This document shows, piece after piece, positions 27,306 through 36,734 of a stretch of DNA of 53,805 bases; the first letter of the stretch is position 1, and every line of letters starts with the position of its first letter. The notes under the pieces were generated by a model, which saw only the letters and a list, made by a program, of their open reading frames with translations, was not told the DNA's origin and ran no database searches. The translations under genes were made by a program, and so were the position numbers. This DNA comes from Candidatus Eisenbacteria bacterium (GTDB lineage Bacteria > Eisenbacteria > RBG-16-71-46 > JASEGR01), in the NCBI GenBank assembly GCA_030017955.1, contig JASEGR010000008.1, positions 1 to 53,805 of the forward strand, given 5' to 3'.

Positions 27306-27602
27306 GAAGTGGCCCAGCCTTGCGGGAGAGAACATGCGTCCAGGAACACGGCTATTTGTCGGCGCTTGGGCTCGGCCGGGTTCGGTTCCTCGGCACGGGC
27401 TTGGCTGCGCTTCCGGTGCTCGCCAGCCCTCTGCTCTCGACCGCCAGAACGACCCTATACCATTTGTGTGGCCCACGGGGCGTGCTCGCTCCGCTGCGTG
27501 CGCCCGTCGCTATACGCGTCGCTCCTGCTCGTCGCGACAGCGACCTCCGAGAAGGCCGCGTCACCGATCCTGGCCGAGCCCAACGGACATGGTCGCCACT
27601 GG
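27306..27602. other. GC-rich non-coding stretch
   Basis: About 300 bp, visibly richer in G+C than its neighbours, with CGCGTCGC-, GCTCGCTCCGCTGCG- and CGACCGCC-type runs and a short inverted repeat GTCGC-GACA-GCGAC. Three plus-strand frames are open at once, as expected from base composition, and none resembles a protein. It adjoins the 178-bp palindrome and may be part of the same inserted element. Confidence 0.45.
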
Positions 27603-27780
27603 CGGAGAGATGTCCTTGAACCGACTTTCTGAAAATATCTGGACTCCCTTCTTGGACGAGTGAACGACCCGGAAGGGACGAATTTGCGCTGTCTGAGGGC
27701 AGAGCCCGAGTTCGCAAATTCGAGTGAGCGAGTCTAAGAAGGATCGACATTTTCGGCAGGAGGGAAAGGACATCTCTCCG
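27603..27780. repeat. 178-bp imperfect palindrome
   Basis: The outer ends are a perfect 15-bp inverted repeat, CGGAGAGATGTCCTT (27603-27617) with AAGGACATCTCTCCG (27766-27780). Inner matches include GAAAATATC/GACATTTTC, CCTTCTT/AAGAAGG and a perfect 10-bp pair CGAATTTGCG/CGCAAATTCG (27679-27688, 27713-27722) around a 24-nt loop. This looks like a MITE or other fold-back element. The right arm is the second copy of the 64-bp dispersed repeat. Confidence 0.75.
27713..27776 (+). repeat. Dispersed 64-bp repeat, copy 2 (upstream of TPR gene)
   Basis: 62 of 64 positions identical to 17096-17159, same orientation, ending 25 bp before the next gene start. Here it forms the right arm of the 178-bp palindrome; at copy 1 the matching left arm is absent. 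Confidence 0.85.
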
Positions 27781-27801
27781 GTGAGGAGTGCCGACTAGTC
27801 T

Positions 27802-28710
27802 ATGTACCTTGACAGGTTGTTTGTTGTTCTTGGCGAGGAGGGGCTTGCCGGGGCTCAGAAGCTCTTCGGGCTGGGAAAGTACAAGCAGTGCCTGGAGCAT
27901 CTGAAGCCGTATCTTGGCATGCATGCCAATCCTGCCGCGATGGAGCTGGCCACAATGTATTCGACCAGATGCCACATTGAGATGGGGAAAATGTTCGAGG
28001 GAAAAAATGACAGCGCCTCTGCAGAGGAGGAGTACATGAAGGCGCTGAAGCTCAACCCGACATACGCCGACCTTTATAACCGTCTCGGGCTTCTGAGGGG
28101 GGAAAGGGGAGAGAACGAGAAGGCGCTGGCAGATTTCAGGAAAGCCGTCGACATAAATCCCGACTACATGGAAGCTCATATGAGTCTCTATGTGCTCTTG
28201 AGCAAGATGGGCATGGTCGGGGAGGCCGGAAAGAACCTGCAGGAGGTTTCCGGGAGACTTCATCGTCCTGAAATTATCTCCGAGGCGGAAGCGCGCCTCA
28301 AGGCCGCGAAGCGAAAGAGAAATCCGGTGACAAAGAAATCTGCGCGGCGAGAAGCAGGCGAGAAAACCCGGGGCGTTGACAAGGAAGCCCTGAAATTGAT
28401 TTCGCAAGGTGACTGTATGGCGGCCGTGAAGCTGCTCAAGCATGAGTTGGGTGGGACACCGACCCATGCAGATCTTGAGAACCTTCTGGGAGTCGCCTAC
28501 GGGAATGAAGGTATGCTGGATGATGCTATCGAGGCATTCGAAAGAGCGCTTCGCAGAAATCCGTCTTTCATCGCTGCAAGAATAAACCTGAGTGTGGTCC
28601 TTATGAGGCGCGGACTCTGGAACGAAGTGAAGAGGGAGCTTGAGCATCTGGTCCTTCTTGATCCATTGAATGGAATTGCCAGGAATCTTCTTTCTGTCCG
28701 TCCCGCTTGA
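27802..28710 (+). CDS. TPR-repeat protein
   Basis: A 302-residue soluble protein with no signal peptide. TPR units are clear at about 75-150 (EYMKALKLNPTYADLYNRLG, DFRKAVDINPDY) and again at 215-290 (AFERALRRNPSF), joined by a basic linker around residues 170-195 (KAAKRKRNPVTKKSARR). It probably acts as a cytoplasmic adaptor; partner unknown. The ATG at 27802 lacks a well-spaced ribosome site (GAGG 14 nt upstream). It lies immediately after the 64-bp repeat and 66 bp before secA. Confidence 0.85.
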   Translation: MYLDRLFVVLGEEGLAGAQKLFGLGKYKQCLEHLKPYLGMHANPAAMELATMYSTRCHIEMGKMFEGKNDSASAEEEYMKALKLNPTYADLYNRLGLLRGERGENEKALADFRKAVDINPDYMEAHMSLYVLLSKMGMVGEAGKNLQEVSGRLHRPEIISEAEARLKAAKRKRNPVTKKSARREAGEKTRGVDKEALKLISQGDCMAAVKLLKHELGGTPTHADLENLLGVAYGNEGMLDDAIEAFERALRRNPSFIAARINLSVVLMRRGLWNEVKRELEHLVLLDPLNGIARNLLSVRPA

Positions 28711-28776
28711 AAGCATGCATGCCGGCATGGTAACTTTGTAGTATGTCCAGACGGCATATTAAGGAGGTAGCGAAGA

Positions 28777-31761
28777 GTGCTTGATTCGATTCTGGGGAAA
28801 CTGTTTGGCACAAAGCACGAGCGGGACCTCAAGAAGCTGGCTCCGGTCGTTGATGAAATGAACCGCCATGTTGAGGAGGTCAAGAACCTCACAGACGAAG
28901 AACTGAGGGGGAAGACCGCCGAGTTTAAGGCCCTCCTCAAAGACGGCGCGACCCTGGACGAGATCCTTCCAAGGGCATTTGCCTGCGTCAAGGAAGCCTG
29001 TGTACGACTTCTGGGAACATCCTGGGATGTGTGCCGCATTCCCACCACGTGGGACATGATTCCGTACGATGTCCAGCTCATGGGTGCAGCGGCGCTCTAC
29101 GAAGGGAAGATTGCAGAAATGGCGACCGGTGAGGGCAAGACTCTTGTCGCCACCATGCCGCTCTACCTCAATGCGCTTGCCGGAAGAGGAGTTCACCTCG
29201 TCACCGTGAACGACTACCTCGCCAAGAGAGATAGCCAGTGGATGGGCAAGATATATGAATTCCTCGGTATGACGGTCGGCTGCATTCAGAACGAAATGGG
29301 GCCCCAGGAAAGAAGGCAGGCGTACGCCTGCGACATAACATACGGAACGAATAATGAGTTCGGCTTCGATTACCTGAGAGACAACATGGCTATCAGAATG
29401 GAAGACAGGGTGCAGAGGGGGCACTACTATGCGATCGTTGATGAAGTAGACTCTGTTCTGATAGACGAAGCGAGAACACCGCTCATTATCTCGGGCCCGG
29501 TCGCCCAATCAAACCAGATGTACGATGAACTCAGACCGGTTGTTGAAAGACTTGTCAAGAACCAGACCGTTCTCGTCAACCAACTTATCTCCGAAGCCGA
29601 AGAGCTCATTAAGAGCGGTGACTCTGAATATGAGGTTGGATCGAGACTCCTTCAGGTTTCGAGAGGAAGCCCAAAGAACAAACGGTTCCTCAAGCTCATG
29701 ACCGACGGGAGGTTGAAAAAGCTCGTCCAGAAAATGGAGCTGGAGCACATCAGGGACAAGAAGATAGGCGAGCTTGATGAGGGACTGTTCTTCGCGATAG
29801 ACGAGAAAAGAAACAGCGTGGACCTTTCTGAGAAAGGAAGAGACAGTCTCTCGCCGAAGGACCGAAATCTCTTTGTACTGCCTGACCTGAGCGTTGAGAT
29901 TGAAATCATTGAATCGGACGGGCAGCTTAGCCCCAAGGAAAAGGTAATCAAGAAAGACGAGATTCACAGGCTGTACGGCGAGAGGAGCGAGAAGATACAC
30001 AACATCTTCCAGCTTCTCAAGGCCTACACTCTCTTTGAGAAGGACGTCGAATACGTTGTCAAGGATGGCAAGGTTCTGATTGTGGACGAGTTCACCGGCA
30101 GGCTGATGCCGGGAAGAAGATACTCGGACGGACTGCATCAGGCGCTTGAGGCCAAGGAGAATGTGAAGGTAGAGGGAGAGACTCAGACGCTCGCAACGAT
30201 CACTCTCCAGAACTACTTCAGGCTCTATGAAAAACTGGCAGGTATGACCGGCACCGCCGAAACGGAGGCGCCTGAGTTCTTCCAGATATACAAGCTCGAC
30301 GTGGTTGTGATACCCACAAACAGACCCGTTAGAAGGGTCGACTACGAAGATCTCATATACAGGACGAAGAGGGAGAAGTACAACAAGATAATCGAAGAAA
30401 TCGAGGCGCTGTACAAGCAGAAGAGACCTGTCCTCATTGGAACTGTAAGCGTGGAAGTATCTGAGACCCTGAGCAGGCTGCTTAAAAGAAAGGGTATCCC
30501 GCACTCGGTCCTCAACGCCAAGTACCACCAGATGGAGGCGGAGATTGTGGCGAAAGCCGGACAGCCCGGCGCAGTCACCATCGCGACCAATATGGCAGGA
30601 AGAGGAACCGACATCAGGCTTGGAGCCGGAGTGGTGAAGTGCTCAAGCTGCTGCATAGAGTGCAGCGACAACTGCTCTGAATGCGCGGAGACTCTGAAAA
30701 GAGAGAAGTGTCTGGAAGAAGTGCCGTGCGGTCTCCATATCATCGGAACCGAGAGGCACGAGAGCAGGAGGATTGACAGGCAGCTCAGGGGAAGAAGCGG
30801 GCGACAGGGTGACCCTGGATCTTCAAGCTTCTATCTGTCACTTGAGGATGACCTGATGAGGCTCTTCGGTTCCGAGAGAATCGCCTCGGTAATGGAGAGA
30901 ATGGGTGTTCAGGAAGGCGATGTGATCGAGCATCCGCTTGTGACCAAGGCGATAGAAAGGGCGCAGAAGCGGGTCGAGGCATACAACTTCGACATAAGAA
31001 AACACCTGCTCGAGTATGACAATGTGATGAACCAGCAAAGGGAGGTCATATACGGCTTGCGGCTAAGCGTGCTCGAGGGCGGTGACCTCTCTGAGGAAAT
31101 GATGCGCCTGATCGAAGATGTTGTGCGGGACAAGGCGGAGCGAATGCTCGATAAGAAACTTCCCTCCGACGAATGGGAGATTGAAGAGTTTGCCGAAGAG
31201 CTCGCGCTCATTTTCTTGAGCCCCTTCCAGTTCAAGGAATTCATGGAAACCAGGGTCAGCTGGGAAGAAGCGGTTGAGCATTTCACCGCGGAGGCAAAAG
31301 AGGCATACAAGAGGAAAGAGGCAGAGATCTCGCCCCCGTTGATGAGGGAAATCGAGAGGTACGTCTATCTGATGATTATTGACGAGAAATGGAAGGACCA
31401 CCTCCACGAAGTAGACATTCTGAAGGAGGGCATAAGCCTCCGGGCATACGGGCAGAAGGACCCGCTGCTCGAATACAAGAGTGAAGCTTTCCGGATGTTC
31501 ATGGAAATGACTCAGCAGATTTCGGAGGATACGCTGAAAAGGATAATGCGGACCACACTAAGAAGAGAGCCGGAACCGGTCCCAACCAGAGTGCCGGAAA
31601 CGCGAGAGCTTTCGCATGCTTCTGTCTCTGCCTTCGGAGGTGAAGTTCCTGCCGCAGCCTGGGCGCCAAAAGCACAGCCAAAGCATCTTGTGAAGGTTGG
31701 AAGGAACGACCCATGTCCCTGCGGCAGCGGGAAAAAATTCAAGAGGTGTCACGGTGCCTAA
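28777..31761 (+). CDS. secA: Protein translocase ATPase SecA
   Basis: 994 residues. SecA drives preproteins through SecYEG at the inner membrane. Seen: Walker A with GEGKT (about 118-122), DEVDSVLIDEARTPLIISG, GMTGTAETE, NMAGRGTDI, HESRRIDRQLRGRSGRQGDPG, and the zinc-binding tail CPCGSGKKFKRCH. Between GRGTDIRLG and GLHIIGTERHE sits an insertion with eight cysteines in 30 residues (Cys622-Cys651), absent from the standard E. coli or Bacillus form. GTG start with a textbook AAGGAGGT 8 nt upstream. It opens the 18-kb gene run and overlaps topA by 8 bp. Confidence 0.98.
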   Translation: MLDSILGKLFGTKHERDLKKLAPVVDEMNRHVEEVKNLTDEELRGKTAEFKALLKDGATLDEILPRAFACVKEACVRLLGTSWDVCRIPTTWDMIPYDVQLMGAAALYEGKIAEMATGEGKTLVATMPLYLNALAGRGVHLVTVNDYLAKRDSQWMGKIYEFLGMTVGCIQNEMGPQERRQAYACDITYGTNNEFGFDYLRDNMAIRMEDRVQRGHYYAIVDEVDSVLIDEARTPLIISGPVAQSNQMYDELRPVVERLVKNQTVLVNQLISEAEELIKSGDSEYEVGSRLLQVSRGSPKNKRFLKLMTDGRLKKLVQKMELEHIRDKKIGELDEGLFFAIDEKRNSVDLSEKGRDSLSPKDRNLFVLPDLSVEIEIIESDGQLSPKEKVIKKDEIHRLYGERSEKIHNIFQLLKAYTLFEKDVEYVVKDGKVLIVDEFTGRLMPGRRYSDGLHQALEAKENVKVEGETQTLATITLQNYFRLYEKLAGMTGTAETEAPEFFQIYKLDVVVIPTNRPVRRVDYEDLIYRTKREKYNKIIEEIEALYKQKRPVLIGTVSVEVSETLSRLLKRKGIPHSVLNAKYHQMEAEIVAKAGQPGAVTIATNMAGRGTDIRLGAGVVKCSSCCIECSDNCSECAETLKREKCLEEVPCGLHIIGTERHESRRIDRQLRGRSGRQGDPGSSSFYLSLEDDLMRLFGSERIASVMERMGVQEGDVIEHPLVTKAIERAQKRVEAYNFDIRKHLLEYDNVMNQQREVIYGLRLSVLEGGDLSEEMMRLIEDVVRDKAERMLDKKLPSDEWEIEEFAEELALIFLSPFQFKEFMETRVSWEEAVEHFTAEAKEAYKRKEAEISPPLMREIERYVYLMIIDEKWKDHLHEVDILKEGISLRAYGQKDPLLEYKSEAFRMFMEMTQQISEDTLKRIMRTTLRREPEPVPTRVPETRELSHASVSAFGGEVPAAAWAPKAQPKHLVKVGRNDPCPCGSGKKFKRCHGA

Positions 31762-34009
31762 AACTCCATCGCGCGCTCCGAAACAGAAGGGAAAGCAAAA
31801 GGAAGGAACTCCCCTGATAATAGTCGAGTCTCCTTCCAAGGCGAGAACCATCGGCAAGTTTCTCGGCGGCAAGGCCAAAGTCGCCGCATCGAACGGTCAC
31901 GTTGTTGACCTCCCCAAAAGCAAGCTTGGAGTTGATATCGAAAACAATTTCGAGCCCGAGTACAAGGTGATAACAGCGAAGAAGAAGATCCTGAAAGAGC
32001 TGAAAGAAGCCGCGGGGAAGGCAAGCATGGTTTACCTTGCGCCTGATCCGGATCGCGAAGGAGAAGCCATAGCCTGGCATTTGTCAAATCATCTCGACAG
32101 CGGGAGGATCGATGTCAGGAGGCTCACGCTCTACGAAATAACCAGGAAGGCGATTGAAGAAGCGCTCAAGAATCCCGGCAAGATAGACATGAACAAGGTA
32201 AACGCCCAGCAGGCCAGGCGCGTCCTGGACAGGATTTTCGGGTACAAGGTCAGCCCGTTCCTGTGGACTACCGTGAGGCGGGGGCTCAGTGCAGGCAGGG
32301 TTCAATCCGTTGCGCTGAGGCTTGTTGCGGAAAGAGAAAAAGAGATAGCGGCCTTCCGGGTGAGTGAGTACTGGTCGGTTCACGGAAGATTTGTCACGAA
32401 GAAAGACGAAAAGTTCGAGGCAAAGCTCGTGAAGGTCGGGGAAGGTAAGCCCGAATTCAAGATAGAGGCAGAGGCAAAAGACGTCATCGCCTCGCTCATG
32501 GGTGAGAAGTTCTCGGTGGCCGCTGTTAGGAAAGTTGAACGGCCTAAAGCTGCATATCCTCCTTTCATTACGAGCACTCTTCAGCAGGAGGCATCCAGAA
32601 GATTCAGATTCTCCGCGCAGCGGACCATGGCCATTGCCCAGCAGCTCTATGAAGGCGTTGAGTTGGGCGAAGAAGGAACGTCCGGACTTATCACCTACAT
32701 GAGAACCGATTCCACAAGAATTTCAGCGGATGCAATATCGGAGGCGAGAAGGCTTATCGCGAGTCAGTTCGGGAAAGACTATCTGCCGGACTCTCCAAAC
32801 TTTTTTGCGGACAGGTCACGAACGCAGGGAGCTCACGAGGCAATAAGGCCGACATCCACGTCCAGGACCCCTGAATCAGTGGCGAAGTCCCTTTCACAGG
32901 ATCAGCTCAAGATATACAGGCTCATTTGGAGCAGGTTTGTCGGCTCCCAGATGACCCCGGTGAGATACAGCATTACGACCGTTGATATCGCCGGCGGCAA
33001 GGCGATTTTCAGGACCGCCGCCACGATCAAGGTCTTCGATGGGTTCTCAAAGGTTTATGACATAAACGAACCTAAGAAGGAAGACAGGATTCCTCATATT
33101 GAGGAAGGAGATAATCTGAACCTTGACCAGCTTTGGCCCGAACAGCATTTCACCCAGCCGCCTCCCAGGTACTCCGAGGCCACGCTCATCAAGATCCTTG
33201 AGCAAAAGGGGGTGGGCAGGCCGAGCACTTACGCCACCATCCTTGGCACTCTTACGGCGCGGGATTATGTGGTGAAGGAGAAGGGCAACATAACGCCAAC
33301 CGAGCTCGGCATGGCGGTCTTTGAGCTTCTCCTCAAGACGTTTCCCGACATATTTGAAATAGAGTTCACGGCAAAAATGGAAGATGAGCTTGATGGGATT
33401 GAATCCGGAAAGGAGGATTGGGTGGATGTCGTGAGAGACTTCTACGAGCCTTTCCGCAAGAGCCTTGAGGAAGCTGAAGGAAAGAAAGCTGAGTTCAAGA
33501 GCTCCGTCCAGACTGAAACCGACGTGATATGCGAGAAGTGCGGCAAGAAAATGGTGAGGAAGTTCGGCAGAAGAGGAGTATTTCTCGCCTGTCCCGGCTA
33601 CCCGGACTGCAAATTCACAAAACCGGTGGAAGACGAAAGCGATGAGCTGGAGAAAGACGTCTTCTGCGATCTATGCGGTTCAAAGATGGCCATAAAGAGG
33701 GGGAGATTCGGCCGGTTCCTTGCCTGTACGAAGTATCCTGACTGCAAGGGGACCAAACCGCTTAGTCTGGGGATTCGATGTCCGTCAGAAGGCTGCGACG
33801 GCTCACTGGTTGAGAAGACCTCGAAAAGAGGCAAGGTATTCTATGGATGCAGCAGCTATCCAAAGTGCAAGTTTGCGACATGGGATAAGCCAAGGGGGGC
33901 GCCTTGCGGGGAATGCGGCTTCCCACTGACTGTTGAGAAGACGGCCAAAGACGGCGGAGTAATGCTGAAGTGCCCGCGATGCAAGGCAGAAAGAGATGAA
34001 GAACCGTGA
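31754..34009 (+). CDS. topA: DNA topoisomerase I
   Basis: 751 residues. It relaxes negative supercoils by transient single-strand cleavage. The N-terminal Toprim domain has LIIVESPSKARTIGKFLG, SNGHVVDLPK and the DPDREGEAIAWH acidic triad. The catalytic Tyr315 is in GLITYMRTDSTRIS. The C-terminus carries four zinc-ribbon modules (first two as CEKCGKKM/CPGYPDCKF and CDLCGSKM/CTKYPDCKG). GTG start at 31754 overlaps the secA stop and has AGAGGTG 5 nt upstream; the frame is open further back inside secA, but that part is not topA-like. It is followed by trmFO with a 4-bp overlap. Confidence 0.97.
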   Translation: MPKTPSRAPKQKGKQKEGTPLIIVESPSKARTIGKFLGGKAKVAASNGHVVDLPKSKLGVDIENNFEPEYKVITAKKKILKELKEAAGKASMVYLAPDPDREGEAIAWHLSNHLDSGRIDVRRLTLYEITRKAIEEALKNPGKIDMNKVNAQQARRVLDRIFGYKVSPFLWTTVRRGLSAGRVQSVALRLVAEREKEIAAFRVSEYWSVHGRFVTKKDEKFEAKLVKVGEGKPEFKIEAEAKDVIASLMGEKFSVAAVRKVERPKAAYPPFITSTLQQEASRRFRFSAQRTMAIAQQLYEGVELGEEGTSGLITYMRTDSTRISADAISEARRLIASQFGKDYLPDSPNFFADRSRTQGAHEAIRPTSTSRTPESVAKSLSQDQLKIYRLIWSRFVGSQMTPVRYSITTVDIAGGKAIFRTAATIKVFDGFSKVYDINEPKKEDRIPHIEEGDNLNLDQLWPEQHFTQPPPRYSEATLIKILEQKGVGRPSTYATILGTLTARDYVVKEKGNITPTELGMAVFELLLKTFPDIFEIEFTAKMEDELDGIESGKEDWVDVVRDFYEPFRKSLEEAEGKKAEFKSSVQTETDVICEKCGKKMVRKFGRRGVFLACPGYPDCKFTKPVEDESDELEKDVFCDLCGSKMAIKRGRFGRFLACTKYPDCKGTKPLSLGIRCPSEGCDGSLVEKTSKRGKVFYGCSSYPKCKFATWDKPRGAPCGECGFPLTVEKTAKDGGVMLKCPRCKAERDEEP

Positions 34010-35313
34010 AGAAGGTTCATGTCGCGGGTGGAGGCCTTGCTGGCTGCGAGGCCTCCTGGCAGATTGCAGAGAGAGGAGTGCCTGTAGTTCTCCATGAGAT
34101 GAGACCGCTCGTGGAAACCGAGGCCCACAAGACCCCATATCTTGCCGAGCTAGTCTGCAGCAATTCGTTCAAGTCTCAGGATCCCATCACCGGAGCGGGA
34201 CTTCTCAAGAGGGAGCTCAAGGAGCTTGGCTCTCTCCTCATCAGAATCGCGGAGTCTGTTAGCGTCCCTGCCGGCACCGCTCTTTGCGTTAACAGAGAGG
34301 AGTTCTCGAACGAGGTCGAAAGGGTTCTCAGCTCGCATCCCCTCATAGAAGTGAGGAGAGAGGAGGTCTGCGAGTTGCCTGAGCCCCCGGCAATAGTAGC
34401 AACCGGCCCGCTGACGAGCCGGCGGATGGCAGATGCGATAGCGAAACTTGCAGGAAGAGAAAGCCTCTTTTTCTTCGATGCGATATCGCCGATCGTGGAC
34501 GGAGAGAGCATTGACCTCTCAAAGGCATTTGTTCAGTCACGCTACGACAAGGGAAAAGGAGGTTACCTGAACCTCCCGCTCTCCCGGGAGGAGTTCAGGA
34601 AATTCAGCAGGGCACTTCTCGACGCGGAAGTCACACCTCTCAGGGATTTTGAGAGACAGTACTTCTTTGAGGGATGCCTTCCCATAGAGGAGATGGCAAG
34701 AAGAGGCCCGGAAACTCTCGCATTCGGCCCGATGAAGCCGGTCGGCCTCGTCGATCCGAAGACTGGAACAAGACCTTATGCTGCGGTCCAGCTGAGACCC
34801 GAGAACAGAGAGAGAACCATGTACAGTCTCGTGGGGTTTCAGACCAAACTGAAACAGGCCGAACAAAGACGGGTGCTGAGAATGATTCCAGGACTTGAGA
34901 ACGCGACTTTTCTGAGATACGGAAGCGTTCACAGAAACACGTATTTGAGCTCGCCGGGCTTCATAGGCGTGAATCTTGAGTGTCTCAAGGAGCGCGGACT
35001 GTTCTTTGCAGGACAGATAATCGGCTGTGAAGGTTATAGTGAGGCGATTGCATCAGGGCTGTATGCAGGGATAAATGTCGTGAGAGCAGTCGAAGGAAGA
35101 CCGCCCGTCATACTTCCCAGGCAGACGGCGCTTGGCTCTCTGATGATCTTCCTGACTACGCCTGTCCCTCACAGATTCCAGCCGACAAATTTCAACTTCG
35201 GGCTCCTTCCCCCGCTGGCGAAGCGAAAGAGACCTGCAAAGGAAAAGCGGGAGCTGCTTTCCAGAAGGGCCGAGGAGAGCATGAGGCCATTTGTTGGAGA
35301 AGCTCTGAGATGA
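34006..35313 (+). CDS. trmFO: Folate-dependent tRNA (uracil-54) methyltransferase TrmFO
   Basis: 435 residues. An FAD- and methylene-THF-dependent enzyme that makes m5U54 in the tRNA T-loop. Seen: N-terminal FAD fold VAGGGLAGCEAS, HEMRP, AELVCSNSFKS with a conserved Cys, FFDAISPIVD, and the C-terminal GQIIGCEGYSEAIASGLYAG and NFGLLPPL motifs. GTG start overlaps the topA stop as GTGA. The order topA-trmFO-xerC-hslV-hslU is the same as the topA-gid-codV-clpQ-clpY cluster of Firmicutes, here without codY. Confidence 0.97.
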   Translation: MKKVHVAGGGLAGCEASWQIAERGVPVVLHEMRPLVETEAHKTPYLAELVCSNSFKSQDPITGAGLLKRELKELGSLLIRIAESVSVPAGTALCVNREEFSNEVERVLSSHPLIEVRREEVCELPEPPAIVATGPLTSRRMADAIAKLAGRESLFFFDAISPIVDGESIDLSKAFVQSRYDKGKGGYLNLPLSREEFRKFSRALLDAEVTPLRDFERQYFFEGCLPIEEMARRGPETLAFGPMKPVGLVDPKTGTRPYAAVQLRPENRERTMYSLVGFQTKLKQAEQRRVLRMIPGLENATFLRYGSVHRNTYLSSPGFIGVNLECLKERGLFFAGQIIGCEGYSEAIASGLYAGINVVRAVEGRPPVILPRQTALGSLMIFLTTPVPHRFQPTNFNFGLLPPLAKRKRPAKEKRELLSRRAEESMRPFVGEALR

Positions 35314-36188
35314 TGAATCTTGTTGAAGGTTTTCTCCTTGAGCTCAAGGCAAGAGGCAGTTCCGGGTTTACGATTGAGTCGTACAGAAAAGACCTTTCCC
35401 AATTCGCGGATTTTGTCGGCAGGAAGGCTGGAGAAGGTCCGTGGAGCATAACGAATGAAGAAGTCAGAAAGTTCACCGCATCGCTCACGTCTCGTGGATA
35501 TTCTGGAAGAAGTGTCGCACGGAAGCTGTCGTCGGTCCGGTCCTTCTTCAGCTACCTTTGCGAGAAGAAGATTCTTTCTCAGAACCCTGGCAAATCAGTG
35601 CGCTCGCCGAGAATTGTGAAATCTCTCCCGAATTTCCTCTCGGCGAAGGAGATGGAAGAGCTCTTCTCGACTGTGGAAGAGAAAGGGGAGGCCGGGAAGA
35701 TGGCCAGGGCAGTCCTTGAACTTCTGTACAGTACAGGGATAAGATTAAGGGAGCTCGTTGGCCTCGATGTTACTGATCTGAACACAGGCGAACGCCTTCT
35801 GAGAGTAAGGGGAAAAGGCAAAAAGGAGAGGATAGTGCCCGTGGGCAGAATGGCTATATCTGCCGTTCAGGAGTATCTTGCCGAGAGAAAGAAATTTCCC
35901 GGGCGGACCGCAGAGCCGTTGTTCTCGGGACGGGGAGGAAACAGGGTCAGTCCGAGGACCGTGGAGAGAATTGTAAAGAGATGGCTGGGGAAAGTGTCAA
36001 CTCTCTCCAAGCTTTCTCCTCACGTCGTGAGGCATTCTTTTGCGACTCACCTGCTCGACAGGGGCGCAGAGATCCGGGCTGTTCAGAAACTCCTCGGACA
36101 TTCTTCGCTGAGGAGCACTGAGATCTACACGCACGTGACACCTGATAGACTGAAAAGAGCTTACAGCCAGGCCCATCCGAGGGCTTGA
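35310..36188 (+). CDS. xerC: Tyrosine recombinase XerC/XerD
   Basis: 292 residues, the standard Xer length. The N-terminal core-binding domain (SAM-like, 1-90) is followed by the catalytic domain with Arg145 (STGIRLRELV), the Lys beta-hairpin (RVRGKGKKERIVPVG), HVVRH (His238, Arg241), LGHSSLRSTEIYTHV and nucleophile Tyr273. It resolves chromosome dimers at dif. ATGA overlap with trmFO. Its place in the cluster equals codV of Bacillus, so XerC is the better name, although XerC and XerD cannot be told apart by eye. Confidence 0.95.
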   Translation: MMNLVEGFLLELKARGSSGFTIESYRKDLSQFADFVGRKAGEGPWSITNEEVRKFTASLTSRGYSGRSVARKLSSVRSFFSYLCEKKILSQNPGKSVRSPRIVKSLPNFLSAKEMEELFSTVEEKGEAGKMARAVLELLYSTGIRLRELVGLDVTDLNTGERLLRVRGKGKKERIVPVGRMAISAVQEYLAERKKFPGRTAEPLFSGRGGNRVSPRTVERIVKRWLGKVSTLSKLSPHVVRHSFATHLLDRGAEIRAVQKLLGHSSLRSTEIYTHVTPDRLKRAYSQAHPRA

Positions 36189-36206
36189 GTCGAGGGAGGG
36201 TAAGGC

Positions 36207-36734
36207 ATGATAAGAGGGACTACTATCGTTGGTGTTCGCAAGGGCGGACGAGCTGCGCTCGGCGGAGACGGTCAGCTCACGTTTGGCGATACTATAATGA
36301 AAGAGAATGCAAGGAAGGTGAGAAGGATGTTTCACGGCAAGATTCTGGCCGGTTCTGCCGGCGCGGCAGCCGATGTGCTCACCCTCTTCGAGAAGTTTGA
36401 GGAGAAGCTTGAGGAATTCAAGGGCGACCTGCGAAGGGCCGCTGTTGAACTGGCCAAGGAATGGAGGACTGACAGGATACTCAGAAGACTTGAAGCGCAG
36501 CTTGCAGTTGTATCACACGAGCATTCAATGATCATAACCGGAACAGGCGAGGTCATCGAGCTGGAAGATGGAATTGTGTCGATTGGCTCCGGCGGTCCTT
36601 ATGCCCTGGCTGCATGCCGTGCCCTTATGAAACATTCAGACCTGGATGCCGCGTCAATTGTGAAGGAAGCGCTTGAGATAGCTTCCAAAATCTGTGTGTA
36701 CACTAACGCAAACATCGTTGTGGAGGAGCTGTGA
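36207..36734 (+). CDS. hslV: ATP-dependent protease peptidase subunit HslV
   Basis: 175 residues. A proteasome-beta-like subunit that forms the proteolytic double hexamer with HslU. After the short propeptide MIRG the active N-terminal Thr begins [19 protein letters not shown], followed by the conserved KVRRM and [18 protein letters not shown] segments and [12 protein letters not shown] good ribosome site, GAGGGAGGG, precedes the ATG. A GTGA overlap couples it to hslU, giving matched synthesis of the two subunits. Confidence 0.97.
   Translation: MIRGTTIVGVRKGGRAALGGDGQLTFGDTIMKENARKVRRMFHGKILAGSAGAAADVLTLFEKFEEKLEEFKGDLRRAAVELAKEWRTDRILRRLEAQLAVVSHEHSMIITGTGEVIELEDGIVSIGSGGPYALAACRALMKHSDLDAASIVKEALEIASKICVYTNANIVVEEL

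Noticed and set aside
27352-28728. Long minus-strand open frame of 458 codons
   Set aside because: It runs antisense to a clear TPR gene and through palindromic sequence, has no ribosome site or domain, and reflects codon bias.
29509-30528. 339-codon minus-strand frame inside secA
   Set aside because: Antisense shadow of a strongly conserved gene; the protein has no family features.
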